A DNA stretch of 64,000 nt from Paraspadella gotoi (GCA_051294375.1 CM119269.1:7607446-7671445); one strand, 5' to 3'. Shown: positions 13,201 through 24,529, counted from the first letter of the stretch. A program made the numbers and translations. The notes: generated by a model not told the origin, from the letters alone.

Positions 13201-15125
13201 CTCGATTTTAGGCAAGCCGCCCATCGGCCCCGGATCAGTGGCCTCTCTGGCCGGCGCCGGCCTCCAACCCTCCACCGTTGCCAACCCTCAGCATCCCGGT
13301 CGTCAAGCAAACCCATCCACCACCTCCTCTGCCAACGCCTCCAACGCGGGTCCAATACTCCTACCTCCCAGCAACGCCTCACCCTCGGACAATATCCTCA
13401 TTCCCACTCAAACGGGTCAGAAATACTTGTCTTTAAATTTCTTATCTATTCTTTGACTTGAAAATAAGTTGTTATCGTCGCAATCGCTTTGCGTTTGCGA
13501 CGATTTTGCTGTGGTTTTGTACATAAGTGGTGGCGCCGTCGTTGTCGGCGTTCCAAATTATAGATTGCCTTTTTTATGATTAAATTTGGGTGAATGAAGC
13601 TGAAAATTTATATACAGCTTCTCATCATCGATGTGCTTAAAATTGAGTCTGGACAGTTATTAAATGTTTTGTTTACGTTTTATCAAAACAAACAAATTTT
13701 CTCTCTTTTATTTTAATATTTCTTTCTCTCTCTTTTTTCTTTTTTAATTATATGTCTCTCTCCCTCTCTCTTTTTCCTAGTCACTGATTCATAGGGAAAA
13801 AAACGAGTCTGCAGCTAGCTCTGCAGGGGCTTATTCTTTTTTTCTCTTTTCTCCTGCTGCTTCTGCTGCTTCCTTTTAATTTCTTTTTTTTCTCTTTTTT
13901 TTCTCTTTTTCTCATTTTCTCTCTCTCTCTCTGTGTTTTTATTTTTAAAAAATTGCATTAGGATTGAACTCGTAAAATTAGGCATCGCATTCCTGCATGT
14001 TATCATTTTGTATCGTAACATCGGGTTTTTTTTCTTTTTTTTTTCAGAAACTGTAACTTCCTCGGTACTTTATTATTTTTTTTAATTGACAATCGCAAAA
14101 TATAATTTTTCTTTCTGTTTATAAATTAATTTTCTTTTCTCAAATTTTTTTTTTTTTAGTATCAAAATTTGTCGTCAATCCAGATTTTTCTTATGCGATT
14201 GCGATGATCCTTATGCTTTTAAGATTTTTTTTTTATATTTTCATTTTCTTTTATCACTCATGTAGACTCTACATTGTAGAGTCACATTTATTATAGACTT
14301 GAGATTTATTGATATTTGTTTTAATAGGTTTTTGCCACCGTAACACCTCATACAACAGAAGGCATCTGACTTCTACCTCTTCTAATGAAGACAACGGTAA
14401 AATATTACAATTAATACCTGCGCAAAGTAAATTAACTAATCTAGTGATGTCACCATTGTCACCTCACTACCAGGCGGATACGTTGAAATGTTTCCACCGT
14501 CTCGTCCAACTAACAATCCCAGTACCAAGCAAGATTACGAAAACGTCGATTCTTCCAAGGGTTGGTATTTTTTTTTCAACCCTTATGTTATTTATAGTGA
14601 GGATAAGGCGCTAAGTGGGCTGAAGACTACTATCCGTAACTTCTATGCCCCCTTCAGCAGCCATGGAACTGGTCTTGGTTTGGAACCAGGCTTGAGGGTT
14701 TTCCACGCCCCCAAGGCGGTTTACTGCCGTCCCCACGCTTCCCGTAGGGTAGGTATCGGGTTGAGACTGAACCCGGTACCGACTACAATAGTTCTGTATT
14801 TTTCGTAATTGATGGGCCAAGTACCAAAAATCTTAATTGTAGTACCGACTCGTCAAGGCGTTTCCTCATCGCCTTTGGCATCGCAACTTGAACACAGTGG
14901 ATATGTACCTATGCATCCTCCGGCCAAACTCAGAGGTTTGTGTCGTTTACAATTTTATTAATTAGCAAGTATAATAATAATATTAGGTATAATAATAATA
15001 TTAGGTATAATAATATTATTAGGTATAATAATAATATTAGGTATAATAATAATATTAGGTATAATAATAATATTAGGTATAATAATAATAGGTATAATAA
15101 TAATAGGTATAATAATAATAATAGG

Positions 15126-15159
<34 letters not shown>

Positions 15160-18100
15160 GGTATAATAATAATAGGTATAATAATGATAAGTAATAGAGA
15201 TGTCGATTTTCTCGCGGATAGAAGCGGACGACGGCGAATATGTTCCGATGTTGCCTCCGACGACTTTGGCCTCCTCAGGAATTCCGGTTCCGCCTCCTCC
15301 CGGCGGCGTCATCCACCGCCGTGCCACTCCCCCATCTTCCGGAAGTTATCAGCCGCGAATGACGCCGCCTCCCTCGAGCGGGAGTTTAATATCAAGGTTC
15401 TGTTCCATCTTTATGCCTATAACCGCGTTTGCTCTTTTCTCTATTTGGCTTTGCTCTTTCTTTTTCGGCTGTGCTCTTCTCTCTATTTGGCTTTGCTCTT
15501 TTCTCTATTTGGCTTTGCTCTTTTCTCTATTTGGCTTTGCTCTTTTCTCTATTTGGCTTTGCTCTTTTCTCTATTTGGCTTTGCTCTTTTCTCTATTTGG
15601 CTTTGCTCTTTTCTCTATTTGGTTTTGCTCTTTATTATTCGGCTGTGCTCTTTACTATATTAAACACTTCTCTTTATCTTATCCGGGTTAACATATTTCT
15701 ACAACCAAGTTTCTTTCTTCCTTCAGTCCCTTCGGCGGCGAGGAAAGCGACTACATGGAGATGAACCTCAGCGGCGGCGCCTCGACGACGCCGCCCTCCG
15801 CCTCTGTCCGCAAAAAGAGCGCCTCCCCCTCTGCCGGCGCCGAAGCCAGAGGTATTAATGCGGCGTAGCCTCCGATTTTCAGTTGAGTCTCATTAACTTT
15901 GACCTTTCTTTCGACTACAGGCGGATCGGGATCGACTCCACCAAAGCCAGGCGGCATTTTCGGTTCCATGCTCCAGGCGAGTGGATAGAGAACGCGTTTG
16001 AGATACGTTCCAACCGGTTTAATCGAATTTTTTTTTTTCTCTGTCCTCATTTTGCAGAACCTTTTCCGGTCTGGAGGTTCTGGATCCTCCGCCTCCTCCT
16101 CCTCTGGATTCCCACGAGGCTCCTCAGAGGAAAGTCCTTATATGGAGATGGATTTTCAGGGTGAGCATTGACCAATGACCGCGGTCGCTTTTAGTTATTT
16201 TTTCATTGCTTATTGCTTTCGCTTGCGCTCAAAGGCGGAAAACGAACTCGGTCGTCCTCCTTCACGAAGCGATTGAGTTTTCAGTTGGGCGGAAATCACG
16301 CATCTTCCTCCGCCGGTAAAAGTAATTACTCAAATGGTTTTTTTGCAAACTTCAATAAAAACGTTGCTAATTTGTGCCGTTCCCCTCCGCCACCTATTTC
16401 AGCTTTGCCTCCATCTAGACCAGGATCTTTGCACCTTCCGCCGTCAAGACAAAGATCAGGTATATCCCTATCGTGTTATTGTTATCGTTAAAACTATTAG
16501 CTAATTCATTATTATTCTTGCAGACACGGAGGGAGACTACATCAACATGATGCCGTCGACGGGCGAAGTGATTCGACTCGAGGCTGAGAAAGAGTTAGAA
16601 AAGATGACGCCCTCGACGGAGACGGCGACGTCCGCTGGCGGAACGCCCTTCGTCTCGGCGGCGACGTCAGGCGTCATGCGGCCCAAGAGCTTTTCGCTTA
16701 GCAAAAAACGGTACGTGTCTCTTTGTCAAATTAGATCTCATTAGCAAATTTGCGACAATAAAGGTTTCAATTTATAAATCACGCAGGAGCACGAGCGCTC
16801 GACAGGTTTCGGGCTTGCCGATGGTAGGCCCGCGGGTGGGCGCCACGCCCTCATCGGACGAGGCCCCGCCTCTCTCCAAACCTCAGACGCTGCCTCCGAG
16901 CAGCAGTATCGGCAGCACCGCCGTCGGCACCCTCCCCAACCTTCTCAGTCTCGGCGCCATCCATCAGCGTCAGAGGTCCAACCCTCAAACCGAGCGAGAG
17001 TACGTCAACGCGGAAACCCGAAAGTTAAAGGAGGAAGGCTTCGCTGCGACAAAGACGAAACCCTTGACAAAGTCGGCCGAGGCTGCGGCAGCGACGGCGG
17101 CGGCGAGTACGGCAGGGAACGCGGCCAAAACTACTACCTCGGGTAAGGTTGGCTTTGTCTAGTAGATAAGAAAACCACATTAGGCCGTGCAAGGGCACAA
17201 ATGAAAAAAAAATTGTACTTGCCTCTTCTTGTTAACATTCATAATCACAGTATCAATTCCAATTCCCCTTCTCCTTTACACCCGCAGTTTCTGCCTGTTT
17301 GACGACGACGACGCCGGCGACGACGACGTTCGTCTCCACTTCCTTTGTTCATCAACCTTCGGGGGGTTTCGTGAAGGCGGCGCGGTTGTCGCCCTCCTGT
17401 TCGACCACGCCCACCCAGGAGTTATCGCCCACATCCTCGCCCCCTTATCGACAGGCGCCCATCGGTGAGCAAGTTGAGCGTTTGACTAAAGAGTGGCGAT
17501 TCTTAAAATCTAATCTTTACTCTTTCCCCTTTTTTTATAATCTCAGGCGCGATCACATCGCTCTCCCCTTCTTCCGCTTCCCAAGCTCCGACCCTCTCCT
17601 TCTTTTCTCCCTCGTCGTCGTCGTCGTCGCCGACGCTGACGCCACTTCCGGCTACGTTGATCGAGTCTCCCACGGCGGCGCCGGCCTTTTTCGGCGACGA
17701 CGAATCTGTTCGTGTTCTCAGCGGGGCCTCGAAAGGTGGGAATCAATCATAGGAACTCAATCTCATTTCAGACAATTCACAAATTAATCTGCTACAGGAA
17801 TTGTTCGATCGAATGTTTTTAAGTTTTATAATTCAGTATTTTGTGGCGAATCCTAAATTCGCCTCCCGTATAACTTGGTGAAACTCAGCTAGTTCCATTG
17901 GCTTGGACAGCTAAATACTAAACACGACAGTGTCATGGGGTGGTCACTGTAGGTGGTCAGTGCAGGTGCAATCCCCCATTGCCATAATTGGTCAATTTTA
18001 TTTGAAATACTTACTCGTCTTTAGTCTCTACTGCGCCCATGGATTCATCGTCTTCGCCCCGTTGCGGCCATTGCGGCGGAGCCTTGGCCTTTCCCTCCGG

Positions 18101-20235
18101 CCCGACTTCGGACCGACTTCCGGAACTTTGCGCTTGCTCGTCGCGACATCCTTCTCAACCGAGTCGCCTGCGCCATCTCTCCGAGGAGGACGAGGATTTG
18201 GACTCTAACGGCGAGGCTCGTTTCTCTGCCGCCAGTCAAGGCTTCGTTGTTTCCGGGAGCGGCGCCGCCGACGACGAGGATCCGCCGCCCGCCTCGCCAC
18301 CTTTCCCCATCCCCTTGACGTCCAGCGACGAAGCGGACGTGAAATCTCGTTACGGGCGATCCGAGTCGGCAAGCGGGATGTCGAGCGGGACGTCCTCGCC
18401 CACGCTCGTCCTGCAGAACATGAGGCTGATGACGCCGCGTGCCTCGCCGCTCCCCGCCGCCTACAGCAGCACCGCCATGATCCTTTCGGGTAAGAACTGA
18501 AAAGGATCCTTTTCTTTAGGTTTAAACTTTCTTTCTCGGCTTATTTTTTCAATTTATTTAGACAAACAGAGCGGAACAGAGTAATTTTGTAATTATTTTT
18601 TATTTTTTATCGTCGCAATCGCTTTGTAACGCTTTTGCGCATAAGTGGCGTAGTCGTTGTCGGCGTCGGCGTTCCAAATTATTGATCGCCTTTTTGATGA
18701 TTAAATTAGCCATTAGCCATTATTGCAATTAGTCTTGCTCAATACTCATTTATTGTTTGAATGTCATATTGTTTCAAATCGTTTAATCTTTTTATCGTCT
18801 TAACTGTCAAATTGTCTCTTTTATTTCAGAAAAAAAAATTAAATTTGGGTGTATGAAGCTGAAAATTTATATACAGGTTCTCATCATCGATGTCCTTAAA
18901 ATTGGGTCAGGACAGTTATTAAATATGTTTTGTTTACGTTTTATCAAAACAAATAAATATCCACTATTTTATTTTTATGTCTCCTCTCTCTCTTTTCTCT
19001 TTTGAATATATGTAGCTATCTCTCCCTCTTTTCCCCAGTGTTGATTCATCGGGGAAAAAACGAGTCTGCAGCTGGCTCTGCAGGGGCTATTTCTTTTTCT
19101 CTCTTTTCTCCTGCTGCTTCTGCTGCTGTCTTTTGATTTCTTTATTTTTTTTCTGGCTGCCTCTGCTGCTGCCGCTGCTGATTTGTCCGAAAACGTTTTG
19201 GCTTCTCTCTCTCTCGCGCTTTCTTTCTCTTTTTTTTTTATATTAATTGACAATCGCAAAATGAATTTTTTTTTGTTTATAAATTAATTTTCTTTTCTAA
19301 ATTTTGTTTTCTCAGGGGCTGCGTCTGCTGATCAGTTTATTTGACAAGGACAGTTGACAATGACAAAAAATAATTTTTTTCAGAAACTGTAACTTTAATT
19401 TTCCTCGCTATTTCTTCTTTTTTTTAATTGACAATCGCAAAATAGAATTTGTTTATAAATTAATTACAAAATTTCTCAAATCTTCTTTTTTTTAGTATCA
19501 AAATTTGTCATCAATCCAGATTTTTCTTATGCGATTGCGACGATCTTTATTCTTTTAAGATTTTTATTTATAGATTTATATCCACCCTCAATCAATACAT
19601 GACAATATGCAAATGAGATTGATAAACTTAATGTAATTTTAAATAATCCACAATCCACATGGCCCCACCTCTTTCCTTTTTTTACCGCTAAATTATTTAT
19701 TTTGTCGCTTCATTCGTTTTCGTAATAATTTCTTTTTTCCTCACTTCAGGCAATATTTCCCCGTCGAGTCCCAACAAAGTCGCTTTTGTCTTCGACGATC
19801 CGACGCCGGCGTTGGAAGATCCGCCGCCGGAGGTCGCGGCGCCGAAGGAAGCGGCGCAGGCGCCAGATTCGAGCGGCGCCGACTGTCGATCGCCCTCGGA
19901 CGAATCCGAAGGTCGAATATTAAATACTATTTTTAATTTTTAATTAGGGGTCGCTGATTCTCATTTAATTTGTTTTTAAAATTCCATTGCTTTTCTTTTC
20001 AGTCGGCGACGACGCATTAGGAGAACCCTCGCCCATCTCCTCTTCCTCTTCAATATCCGAGATCTGCCTTCCGCCCCTCATCGCCGCCTCCGCCGAAAAC
20101 GCCTCCCCTCCGGAGGATCACCCAGCCCAACATGACGTCAACGCGGCCGAGGCCGCCGCCGCCGCCAATCCGGTTGCCGTTGGCGTCATGGCGGCGACAA
20201 CCACCGCCACGACGACTCCCTCTGTCGTTCGTTGA
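8432..20235 (+). CDS. IRS: Insulin receptor substrate (IRS/chico-type docking protein)
   Basis: Cytoplasmic adaptor that binds activated insulin/IGF receptors and recruits PI3K and Grb2. Splicing by eye gives 29 coding exons and 4,449 nt (1,482 aa), in phase throughout: 8432-8512, 8580-8737, 9023-9213, 9559-9666, 9756-9829, 9916-10013, 10099-10232, 10333-10468, 11274-11464, 12006-12125, 12212-12478, 13061-13132, 13212-13415, 14328-14396, 14474-14560, 14843-14935, 15222-15396, 15727-15851, 15921-15976, 16058-16160, 16235-16315, 16403-16459, 16524-16710, 16787-17142, 17288-17464, 17547-17735, 18025-18489, 19750-19911, 20003-20235. The order is PH domain, IRS-type PTB domain, then a long disordered tail with eight YxxM motifs. 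The start ATG at 8432 leads directly into the PH domain. Introns carry a MITE, a SINE, two copies of a CT-rich repeat and two satellites. One intron uses a GC donor (15977). Single exon edges could be off, but identity is firm. Confidence 0.9.
9463..9512. repeat. (TTAA)n microsatellite between short direct repeats
   Basis: About 30 bp of TTAA units lie in IRS intron 3. A 12-bp direct repeat, ATCTTCACCATT, flanks the array at 9445 and 9500, as if a short duplication occurred together with the expansion. Confidence 0.7.
10525..11206. mobile_element. TA-flanked fold-back MITE, copy 2 (IRS intron 8)
   Basis: The same terminal inverted repeats as the copies at 3351, 38070 and 50840 are present, with TA on both sides and internal AATTCGCCTCGATAG arms. 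It is 682 bp long with no ORF and fills most of the intron between exons 8 and 9. It closely resembles the 50.8 kb copy, in reverse orientation. Confidence 0.85.
13474..14208. repeat. CT-rich dispersed element with subterminal inverted repeats, copy 1
   Basis: The left end ATCGTCGCAATCGC (13474) is matched by its near-complement GCGATTGCGATGAT at the right end (14195). Between them are the shared tract CTCATCATCGATG, CT-rich runs and a CTGCAGCTAGCTCTGCAG inverted motif. The whole arrangement recurs in IRS intron 27 (18609-19544) and partly at 52040-53540. There is no ORF. It lies in IRS intron 13. The structure resembles non-autonomous Helentron or other rolling-circle relatives, but the class is an inference. 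Confidence 0.65.
14640..14815. repeat. GC-rich unclassified insert in IRS intron 15
   Basis: About 175 bp with several short inverted repeats, for example GGGTTGAGACTGAACCC, sits in an otherwise AT-rich intron between exons 15 and 16. It is non-coding by splice and frame logic. It looks like a short dispersed element, but I see no second clear copy in this window. Confidence 0.35.
14967..15190. repeat. TAATAATA/AGGTATAATAATA microsatellite array
   Basis: The array is a degenerate tandem of AGGTATAATAATAATATT-like 18-bp units grading into pure (TAA)n, in IRS intron 16. Apparent long ORFs of N/R/Y or Y/T repeats across it are artefacts of the repeat. Confidence 0.9.
15430..15632. repeat. 22-bp minisatellite in IRS intron 17
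   Basis: Eight near-identical units of CTATTTGGCTTTGCTCTTTT plus two bases are arranged head to tail. They end about 95 bp before the exon 18 acceptor. Each unit contains a pyrimidine tract like those that precede splice acceptors. Open frames with repeated FALFSIWLCSFLYL are repeat artefacts, not protein. Confidence 0.9.
17843..17990 (+). mobile_element. tRNA-derived SINE-like element, copy 2 (IRS intron 26)
   Basis: This is a shorter relative of the element at 1855-2160. It has the same GGCGAATCCTAAATTCGCC palindromic head, TTGGTGAAACTCAGCT and CATGGGGTGGTCACTG tracts. The B-box portion is missing or rearranged, so this copy is probably dead. It ends about 35 bp before exon 27. Confidence 0.6.
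18609..19544. repeat. CT-rich dispersed element with subterminal inverted repeats, copy 2
   Basis: The ends ATCGTCGCAATCGC and GCGATTGCGACGAT are an exact inverted pair. Inside are the CTCATCATCGATG tract, CT runs and CTGCAGCTGGCTCTGCAG, as in the copy at 13474-14208. It lies in IRS intron 27. At 936 bp it is about 200 bp longer than copy 1. Confidence 0.65.
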
Positions 20236-20606
20236 GATGAAAACGAAAAAAAAACTCGATTCATGAAAAATATTTAAAAAAATGACCAAAAAAAAAACAA
20301 CACATATAAAAGGCATGAAGGCAAGACAGAATTGTTGGACACTCTATGACTATGAATCAGAATCTTTAAAAATTGTATTCTGTGTTTTTATTTTTTTAAT
20401 TTTCCGTATTTTATTACTATTGTATTTATATTATTAATATATTTGTATTTTTATTATAATAATTATTTGTCCGAAAAATAGTTAAAGCGTCGCTCACTTG
20501 ACCGTTTTATGATTTTTTTCAAAATTAATGAGGAAGAGGGGGGGGTTAAATTAAGCCTTTATATCTTAATAAGTATATAGAGTTTCAGTGTTCTTTCTTG
20601 GAAGAA

Positions 20607-20612
20607 AATAAA
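20607..20612 (+). terminator. Candidate poly(A) signal of the IRS gene
   Basis: The first clean AATAAA downstream of the IRS stop lies 372 bp into the presumed 3' UTR. An earlier variant signal could also be used, since the first 200 bp after the stop are A/T-rich. Confidence 0.45.
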
Positions 20613-22334
20613 ATTCGTTGTAAATTTCGTCTATTAATGGTAACGTAAAAAATAAATGTTATTTAGTGAAATGTAGGATCGATAAAAAAAACACCCACTT
20701 TACCCAGTTGGATAGTTTATTTAGATTAATCAATACTGCGTCAGGAGAAAGAAGTGTTAATTGAAGCTTCACAATTAGAAGTTTGCAGGGACCTGCTATG
20801 TCATTATCTTGTAAGAGTGATGGAGACCTGAAGTCACCAAAGCCTGTACAAAATCAGGGGCAAGATAACTTATTTTTTGAGTGACTGGATAATTTTTATT
20901 TTGTATTTCAGAAATAAGATTTAATAACAGTTCTGCACGATATGTAAAAATTAACAGACAGTACCATTGGGACACACTGTATTAAGTAATGTAAGACAAT
21001 CATCCAAACTATATAATCTCGTCTTGTATGTTATGTTATGGATCTACAAGTTAGTTCCGGTAACTTTAAAACTTTGAAATGTCTTTCAAGAGTCATAATT
21101 CGATTTTAAAATGTTTTTCCTGTTCTTCCTCATAATTCTATCATACTGACATGAAAATTTATTTTTTAGGTTTAAGATGGTGTTTTATTTAAACGCACCC
21201 TTTTTCCTAACGTGTCCGGAGCTTTTTAACAACGAAGTTAAATATTTTAAACATGGCCTAGTTTTGTTTTTCACCCTACATCTAATCGGCCACCTGGCGA
21301 GTCGAGCGGGAACTCGCAGATCATGCCCGAGTCATTCTTGCCTCATCGAGAGGCAGACCGGAAGTCGGAAGGACATCGGTTTACGCCATTTTAAAGTCTA
21401 TTCATTCCGGTGAAGGATAAAAAAAGGTGGCGGTGGAGAAGATGTGAAACGAGATTGATTCGCGTCCAAAGGGATATTCTATTCTAGTCTGCGGAAGTGA
21501 CAAGGTTAGTTCGGTATGATGCAATGTTATTTATTATTTCGTCATAACTCAACTGTTTTTTCTAATTTTGTAATTTTTGTAAAGTTTTGTAATTTCTGGG
21601 AAGTTGAGGAGGGAACTTTCTTTGGTTTCATTGTGAGGGAAAAAATTCATAGTTTATCGGGTTATGCTTAAGTTAAGTTTGTCTTGGTTTTGTCTTCGGA
21701 GGTCAATGACCTCAAAGAAACTTTGTCAAGAATGATAGCTTTTTTATGAATTATGAATGTACGTTTAATGGTCAATGGGCTCGTTCCCACGATCTTTTAG
21801 CTAGGATTGTTTTCAAGTCACCACTTGAAAATTGTCTTGCATTTTTAAACACTTTTTAGATACTTCTGTAATCAGTTTTTACGATTTAAAATTATTTTTT
21901 TACGTTCTAAAATATTTCTTTACTCTTTAGCACTTTTCTATCCGTTTTTCCCCCCAGTCATTAATCCATCATAACACCCTCCTTCCTCTTCTCTCCTCTC
22001 TCCTCTCTTTTTTCAGTTTTTTAGTTGTTTTAAGTTTTTTGTCTCTTATCCATATCTTTTTAATTTATTTTTCTATCGCATCACCTTCTAATTCTTGTTT
22101 CTCCCTCGCCTATATTTTTTACCCCCATCTCTGCCTTATTTATAGCGTTTTAAAAAGAGTTTAAAAAAATTTAAAAAATGTAACTGATCGATTCGCGCTG
22201 TCTGCTCTTCTTCGCCCTTCATTTGTTCACCCCGATCTTTTACGCTGTTTTCGAAGCCCCATAAAATTGACCCAATTTGAAGAGAATGAATCTTGTTTGA
22301 ACCTAATTTTTTTTTATGATCACAAGGGGACAAC
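20613..22334 (+). other. Spacer and probable 5' leader of the PP1 subunit gene
   Basis: AT-rich, with no ORF of note. A GC-richer patch at 21280-21505 is followed by a GT donor-like site (AAGGTTAGT at about 21500) and may be an untranslated first exon of the gene starting at 22335. A 22-bp piece near 20810 (GACCTGCTATGTCATTATCT) recurs reversed at about 6715. Confidence 0.35.
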
Positions 22335-23882
22335 ATGTGCAAAAATGACGGTTCTGCGAGAAAGGCGAAATATGAAACGGTAAGTTTGTTGAAGGTCGAC
22401 TTATCTCGCTCTTTGTGAAAATAAATTATTGATTAAATCAATCTTATCAATTGCTTTTTTTAAAAACCACTCCCACATTTTCCTACTTTACCCCGCCGCA
22501 GTTTAAGCGGTCCGCCTTGCCGTCCAATTCGTCGCCGCTCGAGAACGGGAAACGGGCGGTGGAGGGATCCGCCCTTCCCGCCTTTCTCTTTCCGTCGGAC
22601 GGTTCATCGACGCAGGAATCGTTGGAGTAAGACTCTACGAGATTCTCCCTTCTTCCCTCGTTGTCTCGTCGTTTAACCAATTTCCTTTTACTCGCCTTTT
22701 TTTCGTAATTTTGAGTTCATTTCTGTGCAGCGGATCCGATGTTCTCTCGATTCACGCCTGTTGTGGACTGTCTTTGCTTCCTCCGGCGTTTAAAAGCTTC
22801 CAATACACGTACATTTTTTTTTGGTTACTTTTGAAGTAATGTCATGCTTTTCGCTTTTCAGTGGTTTTTTCGCAATGCTTGTTTTATTTCCGAATTGTTC
22901 TTGAAAAATTGTTTTTGGAGTATATACATTTTGAATATTTACATTTATAACGTTTAAAACGATTTATTTTTTAAAAAATGATTAATTTGCCCTAATTTTA
23001 GGAAGGATGCGTCCTACCATCAAAACGGCGAGAGTCAGGTCAACATTAAGAATCTCGATTTGAAAATCGTCAACAAAGCTTTGACTTCCTCGTGGCGGAA
23101 GGACCTTCCCCTGCTCTCTGTCCCGTAAATAAACTTGGGGCTGATATTTCGGGCTTTTTCTTTTTTTTCCTTTTTTAGTGAAAAATGTTCCTAACTTTTT
23201 CAGACGCGATCCAACGGATCGTAGAAAGAGCTGCTTGAGATCTCCCACAGACGAACCAAAGACGCCCAAGGCCGTTCAATTCGTTGACGAGAAAATCGGA
23301 ACTTCGCTGGCGCAGACCATCATTTTTTCCCGCCAATTCGGCGGAGGCGACGACGACGAGCCAGCTCAGCCCTCTCCATCCGCGGTCACGCCCCCTAGTC
23401 TCTCTGAAAGCCAAAAAGGGCGCGCCGCCAACGGGGAATTTCGCCGCGATTGGGCCGAGGTTCGCCGACGTTTGAATCGAGACGCCGTCTGCTTGGAGAG
23501 TCTAACGACGACGGGTAAACGCGCCAAAGGCCGCGTCGTGGTTCACAACGAGCACTACGAAAAGTCGGTTTCGGCGAGGTACACCCTCGACGGGTGGGCC
23601 TCGTATCGCGAAGCCGAAGCCAAGTACGTCTTCAACGGAAAATGGGGCGACTTCTACGACTGCTTCGAATTCGAGATCGAGGCCGGTGCGGAGAGAGGGA
23701 GACCCGAGGTGATCGTCGAGCTGGCCCTCCGCTTCGAGACCGGCGGACGAATCGCTTGGGACAACAACGACGGACGCAACTACGTCGTCGTCGTTGCCGA
23801 GGGCGGAAGGGAGTCGCACAAAGAAGTAGCTCAAGTTCCGACGACCCTCGACGAAGACTTCGGTGGCTTCATTTGGTATTAA
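22335..23882 (+). CDS. PPP1R3: Protein phosphatase 1 glycogen-targeting regulatory subunit (PPP1R3 family)
   Basis: It anchors PP1 catalytic subunit to glycogen so that glycogen synthase and phosphorylase are dephosphorylated. Five exons (22335-22379, 22502-22626, 22731-22808, 23002-23124, 23204-23882) give 349 aa. The PP1-docking RVxF-type motif is KAVQF at about residues 146-150, followed by an acidic/hydrophobic stretch as in the family. The CBM21 glycogen-binding module occupies about residues 213-345: VCLESL, YEKSVSARYTLDGW, YDCFEFEIE, WDNNDGRNYVV (the carbohydrate-binding WDNNxGxNY signature). Length is typical of PPP1R3B-E. Residues before 124 are low complexity, and the first exon (15 codons) is the least certain. 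It lies 2.1 kb downstream of IRS on the same strand. AATAAA at 23957 probably ends the transcript. Confidence 0.88.
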
Positions 23883-23956
23883 AGGTTTTCGAGTCTTTTC
23901 TATTTAATATTTGTTTGTTTGGTTGTTAGATTTTTGTTTGGTGTCCTACTTAAAGC

Positions 23957-23962
23957 AATAAA
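23957..23962 (+). terminator. Poly(A) signal of the PP1 subunit gene
   Basis: AATAAA lies 75 bp after the stop codon, in a suitable position for cleavage 10-30 bp downstream. Confidence 0.65.
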
Positions 23963-24144
23963 GCCAGTATTGGAAAAAAAAACCTTTGTCAAGGAATTTT
24001 CGAATGATTTTTTTTTTGTCGCCTCATTGTACAATGCTCAAAAACGATGTCTCAAATAGTACAGTGAAGTTTGGCTAATTTTTTTAGAATAGCATCTATG
24101 TTTCGTGGCTGTACGTAATTTATATTTTTTCTCGTTATTTTATT

Positions 24145-24200
24145 TTTAGTTGCGCCGCGAGTAGTACTCGCGGAGCAAGTCACTTTTTTTCTGTATATCT
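24145..24200. repeat. Hairpin-tipped element end (copy a)
   Basis: TTTTAGT precedes a strong hairpin at 24150-24178 (TTGC, CCGCGAGT, 3-nt loop, ACTCGCGG, GCAA). GTCACTTTTTT then follows. The same frame, TTTTAGT, hairpin, GTCACTTTT with different stem sequences, occurs at 45775 and, reversed, at 54610-54660. Read on the minus strand the hairpin is followed by CTAAAA, which resembles the hairpin plus CTRR end of Helitrons. Confidence 0.6.
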
Positions 24201-24529
24201 GTATATCTCAAGAACTTTTAGTTGACATGTCCTTGAAACATTCGATGTAATTATTGTGTGTCATTAATAAAATTAAACGATTAAATCAATGAGACTGCCT
24301 TTTAATTTTGTACAGGTTTTTACTTTAAAAATTTTATTTTGATTTAATTTTAGCTATTCTTGCTTTAAATAATAATATTGGCAATGGTCATGCATTTAAA
24401 TAAACTCTAAATAATTCGAATTGCTTCCGCGGCACATAAACTAGTTATAACGTACATTACGATTAAATATCCCAAGTTTGACAACAACCTTTTTTTGATG
24501 CAATGGTTAGTCAGTTTGACCTTTAGCTC

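Larger units (their letters stand above)
11274..20235 (+). other. IRS: IRS tyrosine-docking tail (exons 9-29)
   Basis: The tail contains eight YxxM motifs, the consensus for the PI3K p85 SH2 domains: YIDM (exon 11), YIPM (12), YVEM (15), YVPM (16), YVPM (17), YMEM (18), YMEM (20) and YINM (23). YENV in exon 15 and YVNA in exon 24 fit YxN Grb2-type sites. No exon carries more than one YxxM. Exons 10-16, 21-22 and 25-28 begin and end in phase 1 and are multiples of three, so each could be skipped without a frameshift. The rest is Ser/Pro/Ala/Thr-rich and probably disordered. Confidence 0.8.

Noticed and set aside
14940-15327. Asn/Tyr-repeat ORFs on both strands
   Set aside because: Artefact of the TAA-type microsatellite.
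15184-15764. Long ORFs encoding repeated FALFSIWLCSFLYL, membrane-like
   Set aside because: They are translations of the 22-bp minisatellite in an IRS intron. The true exons flank it.
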